This document shows positions 48,469-59,000 of a stretch of DNA of 64,000 nt, piece by piece. The first letter of the stretch is position 1; each line of letters starts with the position of its first letter. A program made the translations under genes and the position numbers. Below the pieces are notes generated by a model. That model had not been told where the DNA came from and did not search any database. It saw only the letters and a list, made by a program, of their open reading frames with translations. The stretch lies in NCBI RefSeq assembly GCF_001649575.2, contig NC_051431.1, positions 18,595,839-18,659,838 of the forward strand. The letters run 5' to 3'. Source of the stretch: Kryptolebias marmoratus (taxonomy: Eukaryota; Chordata; Actinopteri; Cyprinodontiformes; Rivulidae).

Positions 48469-49310
48469 CCCCCTAAACCCTGAGGAGACCATAATCCTAG
48501 CACAGGGCCTAAAGGCGCTAACCCCCTAAACCCTGAGGAGACCCTAACCCTAGCCGTGGGCCAAAAGGCCCTAACCCCTTAAACCCTGAGGAGACCCTAA
48601 CCCTAGCCCTGGGACAAAAAGCCTTAACCCACTAATCCCTGAGGAGGCCCTAACCCTAGCCCAGGCCCAAAAGGCCCTAACCCCTTCAACCCTGAGAAGA
48701 ACCTTACCCTAGCCCTGGGCTAAAAAGGCCCTAACCACTTAAACCGTGAGGAGACACTAACCATAGCCATGGGCCAAAAGGCCTTAACCACTTCAACCTT
48801 GAGGAGACCCTAACCCTAGCCCTGGGCCAAAAGGCCCTAACCCACTAAACCCTGAGGAGACCCTAACCCTAAACCCTTCAACCCTGTGGAGAACCTAACC
48901 CTAGCCCAGGCCCAAAATGCCTTAACCCCTTCAACCCTGAGGAGAACCTAACCCTAGCTGTGGGCCAAAAGGCCCCAACCCCTTTAACCCTGAGGAAACC
49001 CTAACCCTAGCCGTGGGCAAAAAGGCCTTAACCCACTAAACCCTGAGGAGACCCTAAGCCAAGCCCAGGGCCAAAAGGCCCTAACCCTCTAAACCCTGAG
49101 GAGACCCTAACCCTAGCCCAGGGCCAAAAGGCCCTAACCCCTTAAACCCTGACGAGACCCTAACCCTAGCCTTGGGCCAAAAGGTCATAACCCTTTAAAT
49201 CCGGAGGAGACCCTAACCCTAGCCTAGGGCCAAAAGGCTCTAACCCCTTAAACCCAGAAAATACCCTAATCCTAGCCCTGGGCCAAAAGGCCCTGACCCC
49301 TTAAAAAAGG
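48469..49310. repeat. 53-bp C-rich minisatellite with telomere-like motif, about 16 copies
   Basis: Tandem units of 53 bp (one of 54). Each unit has four parts in order: CTAACCCCTTAAACCCTGAG, then GAGACCCTAACCCTAGCCC, then the hairpin GGGCCAAAAGGCCC that runs into the next unit. Fifteen or so units are complete. One near 48840-48925 is fused to its neighbour by a deletion of about 20 bp. The last is cut off in 'cccttaaaaaagg'. Copies differ from each other by a few substitutions, so the array is old or weakly homogenised. The minus strand carries about six GGG tracts per unit, including GGGTTAGGG. It is not a CRISPR array: there are no unique spacers. Confidence 0.95.
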
Positions 49311-49975
49311 TTTGTTGCAGGTTATGTGTTTGGGAGCTGTTTTACGAAACTGAATGTGGCTGAGAAGTGACGTGACAGAGGTGGTTAAAGTACTCCTAAT
49401 CAGCCAATGATTGTCCAGATGGGTCCAGGTTTCAGAATAGCTAATACTCATAAGTAGTTCACCATGTTTGTTGACTAAAATTTAGAAGCAAAGGCCAGTT
49501 GTTGCACAGTTGCAATGATCAGATTTATCCTGTTTAAAAATGACTTGCACTGCAAGCCATGCATTAAACAATGTATCCATCAGACCTAGTGCCTAAAAGT
49601 GTATGGAGGCAGCATTATGACTTGTGGTTCCTTCAGTTGGGCATGTTTAATTTTCAGTCTTAATGATGTCTGCCTCAATTTACCAAATAGCTAGCTTTTC
49701 TACACAAACATTTGCTATTCTGAAAGAGTAGATATGGACTATCCAGTACAAGATCCAGATTTTAATCTTGTGGACAACCTTTGGAGTGTACAAGAGAAGT
49801 GGTTACACAGTGGTCAGATTCAGTTATCATAAACATGATTTTGATGAAAGTTTCATGCTCTTTGGACAGAAATAAATATTGTGTATTTTATAAATCTATA
49901 GAGAAGATTCCACATTGAATGTGTGTTGTAAGCAAAGCTAAATGTAGTTCAACATATAAGAGCTTGTTTTTTTTC
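49311..49975 (+). pseudogene. Second Tc1/mariner-like relic (C-terminal catalytic region)
   Basis: Two islands of recognisable transposase survive on the plus strand. At about 49599-49640 the translation VYGGSIMTCGSF corresponds to the 'GGGSIMVWGCFS' block around the second catalytic aspartate region of Tc1 proteins. At 49734-49832 it reads PDFNLVDNLWSVQEKW, matching 'SPDLNPIENLW', the block carrying the third catalytic residue. Here that position is D rather than E. The rest is frameshifted. The tail 'atgctctttggacagaaata' followed by 'aatattgtgtattttataaa' resembles the 3' flank of a fish repeat I recall. It begins immediately at the end of the minisatellite. Confidence 0.7.
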
Positions 49976-51559
49976 TAACTTGGCTGTGTAAAAAAAAATT
50001 TTCATTATTGTATAGGCATGCAAAAAGAGTTACTACTGCAATCAGGATTTTATGCAAGAAACATGGCTTCCAAAGCCAGTGTGTAGTAGATGGTATGAAT
50101 GTGCAGTTTTGAGCTGCCTGTGCTTCTAATATCAGCGGGTTACAGAATGAATACACACAAAAGATGTGAAATATGGAGTTGTGACTCAAAACCTGACCAC
50201 GTCTTCTATCTGCTTTGGACAGCATGTGGAAAGAAGAGGTAAAAAGTGGGATTTAAAAGAGGAGTAAAACAAGGGAAATGTATCATGCAAAGTAAAAAAA
50301 ATAAAATTATGAGTGGGAATGTGATTGCAATGACACAAATAAAAAGATGCACACTGGAAAATGATAAGCTTCAGATGCATTTGGAGGTCATACTGTATTC
50401 GGGATCCCTTCCAAGTTAAGTATAAACACAGCTGCAGAGGTTTGTGTCTGTGTGTGTAGTTGTGTCCACATTTGAGCGGCTGTTTATGCATTAAAGCGGG
50501 ACATGAGAGGCGACGCTGACAGACTCAACAGGGAGCTTTTTCCTGAGGTGACTCGAGAGCTGCCTGTACAAATGTAAAACCTGTGTTTTACAGCCATCAG
50601 AAACGTGCAGGACTTTGATGGTAGAGCCACAGCTGCATGATAACAAAAAACGCACACACCCACACACAGTACTCATCTGTTGGAGCTTTGGCAGCTGCAG
50701 TATAGATGGCAGTGACAAGGAACTTGTTTAGAAAAAAACTTTAGCCTAAAAAAGCTGTTTGTGTTGATATGTACACTTGCATACGAGAATTTGACCTGTA
50801 AGCCAAACACATAACACAGACTGTTAAATACTGACCATATTAGAAATTAATGTTGTCTTAACAAAAAAAAAGCAACCACATTTGAAACTTGATTTTCTTG
50901 CAGATTTTTGTTTTTCTAAAAAAGGGCTTTCCAAATGCATGAAAAATAAAATTTAATTATCTAAATAAAAATTGTAAAAGCATTTCAAAATGAATCCTCT
51001 CATGGGAAAATTCATAACATATTTTATGTTGTTTTTTTTTTGTTTTTTTTGGTTTGGGTTTAAAAAGAAGATTGATTTCCCAAACAGCCTTTAGCCTGTA
51101 GTTTCTTTTAGGAACACACAAGCAGGCCATTGTTTCCTGATCTCTGCATTTCCCCTCTAGCTGTCTTTTTCTGTGGCTCGTTTCCATTTCTCATAAAGTT
51201 CTCATATTGTATCTGTTTATACTTCCAGTTGCCTAAAGCAGCAAGTTAAGATTTTTCTTTGAAAGAAAAAAGTCAGTCTGAACTCATTCAACTTAACATA
51301 TAAACTTAAAGTCTAAAGTTTGTTTATTTTTCTTTTTAACTTACAGAGCCTCAGTTGCATTGTTATGGTTGACCCCTGAACTGTAATATATTTATTATTA
51401 TTATATTTATTTATTTCCTCTGTGTGTGTTCATTTGTGTTTGTTAAATCATCTCAGGAAACAGTGGATTCATTTTAGTAAAACTCTTGGGCAGTACATGT
51501 ACAACTGTTTTATCTCTTAGAATCAAGCAGATTTAAGATGTTTGCTTCATCTAGTTGAC
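49976..51559. other. Non-coding stretch
   Basis: No gene seen. The segment 50460-50720 is more GC-balanced and contains a 75-codon minus frame (50491-50718) that I cannot assign. A T-rich stretch is at 51029-51052. Confidence 0.45.
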
Positions 51560-51965
51560 CTCAGGAAAAGAAAAAGTGGCTATTACTCAGTCAATTTTAC
51601 AGATACAGAGCTAAAATATGATGTGGAAGTACTCTAAGTGCTATGCATTGTGCAAGATCTTTGCTTAAAACGCTGACATTAGCTGTTGGGGTTAACCCTA
51701 TGTTAACAAATTTTTAAAAGAATCAATGGGTGGATTTTTATGTGACTCTTAGAAAGTAACCACTGGATGAACAACTACAACTCATTAAAGTCAACCAAAA
51801 ATTAAGATGGCAGCCACAAGTAATCAACCTTAGCAAAAACAAAAATATCTGTAACTGTCAGTTTTACAGATATTGAACTAAAATTAGAGCTGAGACTCTT
51901 TTATAACACCTACTCTGAGCCCTAATGATATTGCAATGTTGACAGATATCACGCAGAACATTATT
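51560..51965 (+). repeat. Dispersed repeat family A, copies 4 and 5 in partial tandem
   Basis: Two partial copies lie head to tail. The first (about 51560-51700) has 'gtggctattactcagtcaat', 'acagatacagagctaaaata' and 'tgatgtgg'. The second (about 51715-51965) restarts at 'gtggatttttatgtgactct' and 'agaaagtaaccactggatga', runs through 'aagatggcagccacaagtaa' and 'tcaaccttagc', and repeats 'acagatattgaactaaaat'. The tandem arrangement is unlike an ordinary transposon insertion. Confidence 0.65.
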
Positions 51966-53954
51966 TTTCAAAATTTGAACAGAATGACTACAACTCATGT
52001 CATTTTTCAACTTAAGATGATTTTAGTTGGCATGTGGTAAGCAATCCTTTCATTTACATTATCTTTGGTTTTCCTTTATTATAGGTTTAATTTTTTTTTT
52101 GACCATCCGTGTTTTTAGAATTTTTTTCATGTTGATACCAATGCAACATACACTGAATTTGGCATTAAATTCAGCAGAAAACCAATATAATCATATCAGT
52201 ACTGAGCAGCAAAGAGGGTTATTTGACAGCAAAAAAAAAAAAAAAAAAAAAGAGACTGAAAAGGGACATGAGCCAGCCTCATTCCTGCTACAGGGAAAAG
52301 CTAATTTGGCTCTTTCAAACAGCATGAAAAGAACAGTATGGGAGAAGAGAGTCGGAGAACAGATCTGTTCAATTCCATCTTACAGCCGACACTGGACATG
52401 TGCAACAGGGATTAACGGGGATAATGAAAGGTTTTATTGGTGGAACTTTAAGAGAACCAAAGTGTGAGACTGAGAGCATTACAGAGAAGAACAAATATAA
52501 GAGAGTGGGCAGACAAACACACATTAAAAAGACTTTCCAGCACCATATTCTTCTTTTCTTCTTCTTATAGAGCTTGAGGAGAAAATACAGTAAGTAGAAG
52601 AGAAGTGATCATTTCCTGGCCTGCTCCAGTCTCAACTTTATGGCACCTAGAGTGCCTGTAAGCTCTGATATTGTGGCAAAGGGGCTGAAATTTACAACAA
52701 CCAACGTAGTTATTATCCAGTTGAACTGACAAATGAAAATTGAAAAGTGATTCATGCAAAAAAAATAAACAAATAACAGTACTGTAGAAGGTCGAGTGGG
52801 TATATGCTGAAAGTCACAGTGAGTCACTTCTGTTCACTGATGTAAGAACTAACTAGCTCACTGACACATCATGTCTGATGATTAATTTAAAAACAGGCAT
52901 AATTATTCAGGAAAGAAGTATATTGACCCTGAAATGCAAAAAGATATTTTTAAATTCGGAAGAAAAATGTCAAAATTATTCATCTGTTATAGAAATTTGA
53001 ATACTTAATGCTCATTTAATGGAATAATTTGATATTTAAACAAGAATTTCTGTTGACTTTGCTACGGTATCCTTCAAAACTAATTAAAAAATCCCTATTG
53101 CCATCGGCAGTGTGTCCTGCTGCACTTAAGATGGAAGGATTGCAGTTCTTCGATGCACGTTTAAAGCTGCAATGTGATTTTTAAGGACATAATAAAATTG
53201 AAAAGGTTAAGTGAAGCAATTCTGTTGACTTGGAAGTCATTAATATTTAATTTAGATAGGCAGAACTTGTTAGGCCTAAGACACAAGTATGTTAGGTAAG
53301 TGAATATCTTCTGATGAGAAAAAGGAGGCTTGTTCTCTGGTTGTCACCTAAATTGTCAATATAAATTATTGCAGTACAAAGGCACAATTTTCACAAATAC
53401 TTTGTTTTTTATTTGTACAGCTGTTCATTTTTTTTGCTGTCAATTTAAACAGTGCTGGTGTTGTAGGTCACACGCTGCGTCTGTAACGTACTGCTTCACA
53501 TTCTTTGCGCTTATAAATTAATATATCAATTCAAAGTCTCCTCCTCTGCAGCACCCTACAAGTAAAAAAACAGAAAAAAGAACTGGGGTTCTGTGTAATT
53601 GGTATGAGCAGTCAGTATCCTACCTGCAGTAGACAACAGTCAAAGCTTTGTTTTATCTTGTAGTTTGAAGTTTTCAAGGGAGTACTGAAGCTAACAGCCT
53701 GTTTGAACGGGGCCAGTTCCAATGTGTAATTCTGTCTTAAACATATCCAGTCTCATAGTAGTTTATGTGAACACTATTTATAAACTTTCACACTATTGAC
53801 ATTTTTGCATTAGATGGTTACTAGCATGAAAGTCTGCAGTGCATTACTAATAGTGGCCCATGTGACGTACTAAACATGTTACCAAAAACTATCTGGTGCA
53901 AAAATAATACATTAAAGCCCCAGTTGGTATAACAGTACAAGCAAACGCTAATAA
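51966..53954. other. Non-coding stretch
   Basis: No gene seen. A pure A21 run at 52231-52251 crosses the 146-codon plus frame (52027-52467), which is therefore unreliable. The segment 53080-53200 ('ccatcggcagtgtgtcctgc', 'cttcgatgcacgtttaaag') is GC-balanced and possibly conserved. Confidence 0.5.
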
Positions 53955-54060
53955 AATCAAATTCTAATCAGTGCAGTTTACTTATAAAGCACCTATTCAC
54001 AACAGGAGTCATCTCCGACAGTTCAATTATATGGCAATTTAAAACAATCAGCTTTAGTAA
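53955..54060 (-). repeat. SINE/LINE-tail repeat (reverse orientation)
   Basis: The words 'gcagtttacttataaagcac', 'attcacaacaggagtcatct' and 'ccgacagttcaattatatgg' are the diverged reverse complement of the tail seen at 721-995. Confidence 0.6.
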
Positions 54061-55938
54061 ATTATGAAATGCTAATTAGTTTAAAAAAATGTCTGAGAAA
54101 GATTGCAGATAAAATCAAAGTGAAAATTTGATGCAATCATTATTCAGTTATTCTCACCATTAGTTGAAAAAAAAAATACTCTAACATATCTACAGTACAT
54201 GAAATGCAGTAACGAGCATCAGGAAAGTGGATCCAGAAACAATATTACTGGAAATGCAGTTAAAGTGGGTGCATTTACACACGTGAAAGCAGTTTATTGT
54301 TGGATCAATATTATAAAAAGTAGCTGTTGCATTTGTAATTGCAAGGAATAAAGAAGACCAAATGAATGGGGCTGTTTTTCTATTTATGAGTGAATCTCAT
54401 GCATAGCAGAACTGTTCAAACTGAAACCTACAAGCATGTCCAGTCTAAGTCTAAGTGGCTAGTTTTACAAAGTAACTTTGCTTTGCTATTAGCCAGATTG
54501 ATAAAAATGGACAATTCATGTCAAACAGCTTGCTTCAGGTGGGAGGAGGCTGGTATATAAACTTGGGATTTCTTTCAGTAACTTCAGTCCATTACCACAG
54601 ACAGACTCAGAGTTTAATTTACCTCCCTTTCTGGATAGGAAAGCACAGAGTTTCCCTTAACTTCACATCAATTTACTGTTTTCATCCAACCTACATTTGA
54701 AATAATTCTAGCATGTTGAGAAAAAAAAAAAAAAACATAACAATGACAACACCGGCATTTATTGATATCAAGAATAAAGAGAAGTATTGATTTTTACACC
54801 AGCCTACTTTGTTTTTCTTTTAAAAAAAAAAAAAACAGACACTTTTTTCAACTTACAATTAATATATTTCATTTTCAAACAGATGCTTCACATGGATCAT
54901 TGCTGGTAACAAACCACAAACCACTTTAGTCTCTAGTGTTAAAAAACATAAAGTTCTATGTAAATGACTCTCACATAAAAAAAAGTGAAAGCAATGTAAA
55001 TGTTTGTAAAACTGTGATAAATTCTTGAGAATAGAGTTGTTTTATGGCATCAGAAATCTGCTTTAGAACCTGCCCCAATATAACTAATTATTAGCTGGAC
55101 TCATCTGTAAAAACTTAAACCTGGTATTCCAAACAGATAAATGCTATGAGCCAGTTCTACTGCAGGTAAAGGTATTGATAATGATAATATTCTTCACATA
55201 ATCTGACTTAAAAAAATTCAAACAATCCCTCTAAGGTCTGATGCTGAACTAAGTAAGACATGTTTGGCACACATCTGGAAGGTTCTGAGTTCAAAAAAGG
55301 CATTGATAAAAAAGTACTGTGATGCTAAATTGTTATACTCTCAACATCTAAATGCTTTAAGACACAAAATTTATTCTCCCCTGCTATAGGTCACCAGTGG
55401 TTTTCCAGTCCATAGGACTTTAATTTCATGTTGAAAGCTTGTAGCTTTTCTGCAATTTTCCTCTGTCTCTCCTCCTGCATGGAAACATTTTTGTACAAGC
55501 TGGCAGATCTGTCCCTCAAGTAAAATCTTCTGGATTGCTGTCAGAAAGTGTTAGCATCCCAGAACCAACCGTGCTAACAATTCCTGCTTTGAATAGAAAT
55601 AATTGCCATGTCTACAACATGCTTCAAATTTTACACCTGCTTCTCCCACACCTTGAATCACAGAAGCAATTATCTTTGCTAGCGTCGTCAGTCAGCTATG
55701 CTCTATCTGTACAGAACAACTCTTTGCACAGCTACACCAAAAATGCTTTTGTTTTGTTCCCCTTTCTGTCTTTTAAAAAGCAAAAATAGCTACTTTTTTC
55801 TTGGTTATTCAAATACTTGTTCCAAATCTGTGGCAGCAGTGAGTTAATACTGGATTTCATCCAAGTTAAGTGGACAATAAAACATTGGTCATAGTTTTGT
55901 ATACCCACATATATATATGGGTAAATATATATACACAT
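54061..55938. other. AT-rich non-coding stretch
   Basis: No gene seen. A-runs occur near 54721 and 54822. An 84-codon plus frame (55535-55789) has no recognised domain. A short (TA)n patch lies at 55909-55932. Confidence 0.5.
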
Positions 55939-56062
55939 ACATACATTTTCTTTACCCATTTTTCCATTCCGGGTCGCAGGGAGCTGGTGCCTATTTCCAG
56001 CAGTCACTGTGCGAGAGGCAGGGGACAACCTGGACAGGTCGCAAGTCCATCACAGGGCCTAT
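55939..56062 (-). repeat. Teleost 'ctggtgcctatctccagc' repeat, copy 4
   Basis: Starts 'atacattttctttaccca', then 'gggtcgcagggagctggtgc', 'aacctggacaggtcgcaagt' and 'ccatcacagggcctat', and stops. Same orientation as the other three copies and nearly the same break as copy 3. Frames across it are artefacts. Confidence 0.8.
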
Positions 56063-59000
56063 TCATTTACCTATATCTAAATGGAAACTGCAAAATCTAT
56101 TTAATTATCCTGTGTGGTGGCCTGTCAGCCATGTTGTCAAAGTCTATGGTTCAGACGTCTTTTCCAAAACAATAACTATGAGTTGTAGAACATAATCAGA
56201 GAGAGGATGTAGCAGTAATTGGTAGGAGAGAGAGAGAGAAAAAAAAAACTTGTAAATTTGGATTATTTTAAACATTATGATCTGAAACGGTCAAACGGAT
56301 GAGGAACCCTGTTTATTCATGTCCACCAAGGAAAGAGTGAAGGGTTCACTAAATACTTTACACTTAAACCTCCAAATTCACAGACTTTTTTGTTTGTTTT
56401 GTTCATTAAAGAAAAACTAACACACCAACATACTTCTTTTGAAAGGTTTTTGCATGGTGGGTGTACTGTCGGGATCCTGTTGAAGGTTCTGAAGGCGTGA
56501 GTGGTTTGATTTGGATCAGTCATTTACTGTTACTGTTACTCATGTGCTGACACCTGGGATGCTTTATGTAGTTTAAAATATGTACTGCTTAAAACAGAGT
56601 AACACTGATCATCACAACAGCACATTAGAATTACAAATCAGTAAGTTTCTAACTCTTACCAATGTTGATGTAGATATGCGTCTTTTTTGTTGTTGTTTTA
56701 ACTGCATAAAAACTTGAGTCTTGCATAAAAAAAATAGATGTGTGAAGTTCTTTTCTATAGTTGAAAACGTCCCTTGCTGTGAAAAAAGACTGAGCATTTC
56801 TTTTTGTCTGTTTCTTTTTGTCTGAGATAAAAATAAAGAAAATCTTCTTTGTTTTTCCTGTCACAAAGCTCTGAGCTGATGTGTATGCTTAAAACCAGTG
56901 CTGATTACTGACAGTAAACAAAGATTTCATGTCCAGATATTCAAGTTTTTATACTGTGTTTTCGTTGTCAAGGACAGCAGTGTAATTTAAATGTGTTTGA
57001 ATGTGATCTCAGGCCATTTTTATAAGTATTTCTCCCAGTAACTGATGACTGATAGATGTAGGATCTTAATACCAGCTCACTGTTCTAGTCTGACTACCAC
57101 ATGCTTTAAAATGTGGTTCATTTTTCCTAACAGTTGTACGCTTCTGTCAGTGTTGGGAGAGCTTCCAAAAGTGTGAAAACCAGAAGGAACAAAGTGAGCA
57201 GAGCAGCATACAGTCTATAAATGTATAGAACACTTTCTAACTTAAAACGGAAATGGAAATATGGAGCTTTCACTGGTATGAACAGTGGCATTTGACGAAT
57301 TTTAACAATTTGAGTTTGAAGGCTTTAAAACATGTTGTCTGAGGTTTTGGCTCTAAAAAAAATCTTTGTGACCTTGGATAAAAGCTAATGACTTGCTAAA
57401 TAGAAAAAAAATAGAGTATGTTTCATCTAAGTATGAGAAAGAAACTGAGCGTGGGATCAAGATATTAAAAAAAAAAAAAAAAAAAACAGGAACACAAACA
57501 AAAATGTCAAGTAGAAATTGATCAAAGAAACAAACAAAGTTGAGAGCATGAAAATCAGATGAGGTGTTGGAAAGAGATGATACAAGCGTGAGGCAGAGTT
57601 GAAGACAGTGAATATCAAAAGTGGACAATAGAGCCTCAAAATTATATCTCAAGAAAACTTGCCAAAAAAATATTTACTGTATGACCATGAAGAAAAAAGG
57701 AGGCTATTTATCTTTGATTGCAGCTACCAGCATTTATGTCATTCAAACAAATAGAGGGGTATTTTCTATCTTCTATTTTCTATGACCTACTCTGAATAAT
57801 GACAGTATGAATCTGTTACTATTGGAGCCCTGCAATTGTAACCTCATCATGCATTAGTAGTGACATCACTAAGTTGTTTGTGAGCAAAAAAGTACTTCAG
57901 GTCCATTTTTTCCCGTCCAGAAATGTTTGGAAAAAAGTGTAACATAACTGCCTAATAAATTGTTGTAATAATATCTAAAGTCATTTAAACTTGCCACTCT
58001 TCATGAGTCTTCACAACACTGTGACCTAATGAAACTTCATAAGAAGATTACATACAATCATTAATGAGCACTGCCTACTCCTAAACTGCATAAGTAGTAT
58101 TGTTTTCTTTTACACGTCTTTGAAATGTGATATGGTTGTACTGTAAATATACAACACAGCAATTTTCCACATGACAAATCTTTGCCTGCTTATAGGCATT
58201 TATAATTTTCAGTGAATGAAAGTTTTCTCCCCATTTGCTTTTCTTGGTAAAGTCAAGTCATTCAACAACTACAAGATCAATTAACTTCATTGCTTTGTTC
58301 TATTATAATGCGATTTTAGTTCTGTGATATTTTGTTAGACGAACAGTTGTGTCTCTTCAGAAAATGGCGGTAGACATTTGGGAACCTGAAGAACCTAAAC
58401 CATGCTTGACTTTCATCATTTCAAACATGTAGTGGCCTGCATCAGGACACTACAGAAGAGGTCACCAAGGATGCTAGGAATCATGCTGTGCGACTGTTTA
58501 CGATCAGTCCATCAAAACCAAGAATAAAATGAGACTAAAAGATTCTTGCTGCTTATATATAACCACATTGACCTGCCTGAGTTGCAAACGGACAGAAATC
58601 TTTCACAAACACAAGATATACCTTCGACACAATAATGTAAAAATCCTCTTCAAAGATTGTATCATAAAAATGCAGTGTTGGAGTCTCTGTATTATTTTGT
58701 TGTTGTTTTTTTCTCATACCATTTGTGAAGTTGTACATGTGGATTAGGCTCTTGTCCTGATGAAAGGCTTCACACTTTTTACCTCGCAGCATTTTTTGTA
58801 CAGTAACACATTTTGTTCTCAACTTTCCTGATTTTAAATTCCTTTGATATTTTAACTGTCCCCGGTGGCAGAGATAATGAAGTGGCCACACAACCTGACT
58901 GAACTTAATTCACTATATTTTCTTCTGTCTGCCCGTAGAACATCATTCTACAAAGACTTGGGCTTATCGACAAACCTACCATTGTCAGTGTTGTGCATAA

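Noticed and set aside
48469..49310. CRISPR-like or coding tandem repeat
   Set aside because: Units abut with no unique spacers, the context is vertebrate, and 53 bp is not a multiple of three, so no repeated peptide is encoded.
52231..52251. Poly(A) tail of a processed pseudogene or LINE
   Set aside because: No retroposed sequence recognisable upstream on the plus strand and no target duplication seen.
52027..52467. 146-codon plus-strand frame, the longest in the window
   Set aside because: It runs through a pure A21 tract that reads as poly-lysine, and the two halves share no domain. Homopolymer length is unreliable, so the frame is too.
58553..58891. 112-codon minus-strand frame
   Set aside because: Crosses a T-rich run giving a glutamine/asparagine/lysine patch; no family resemblance.
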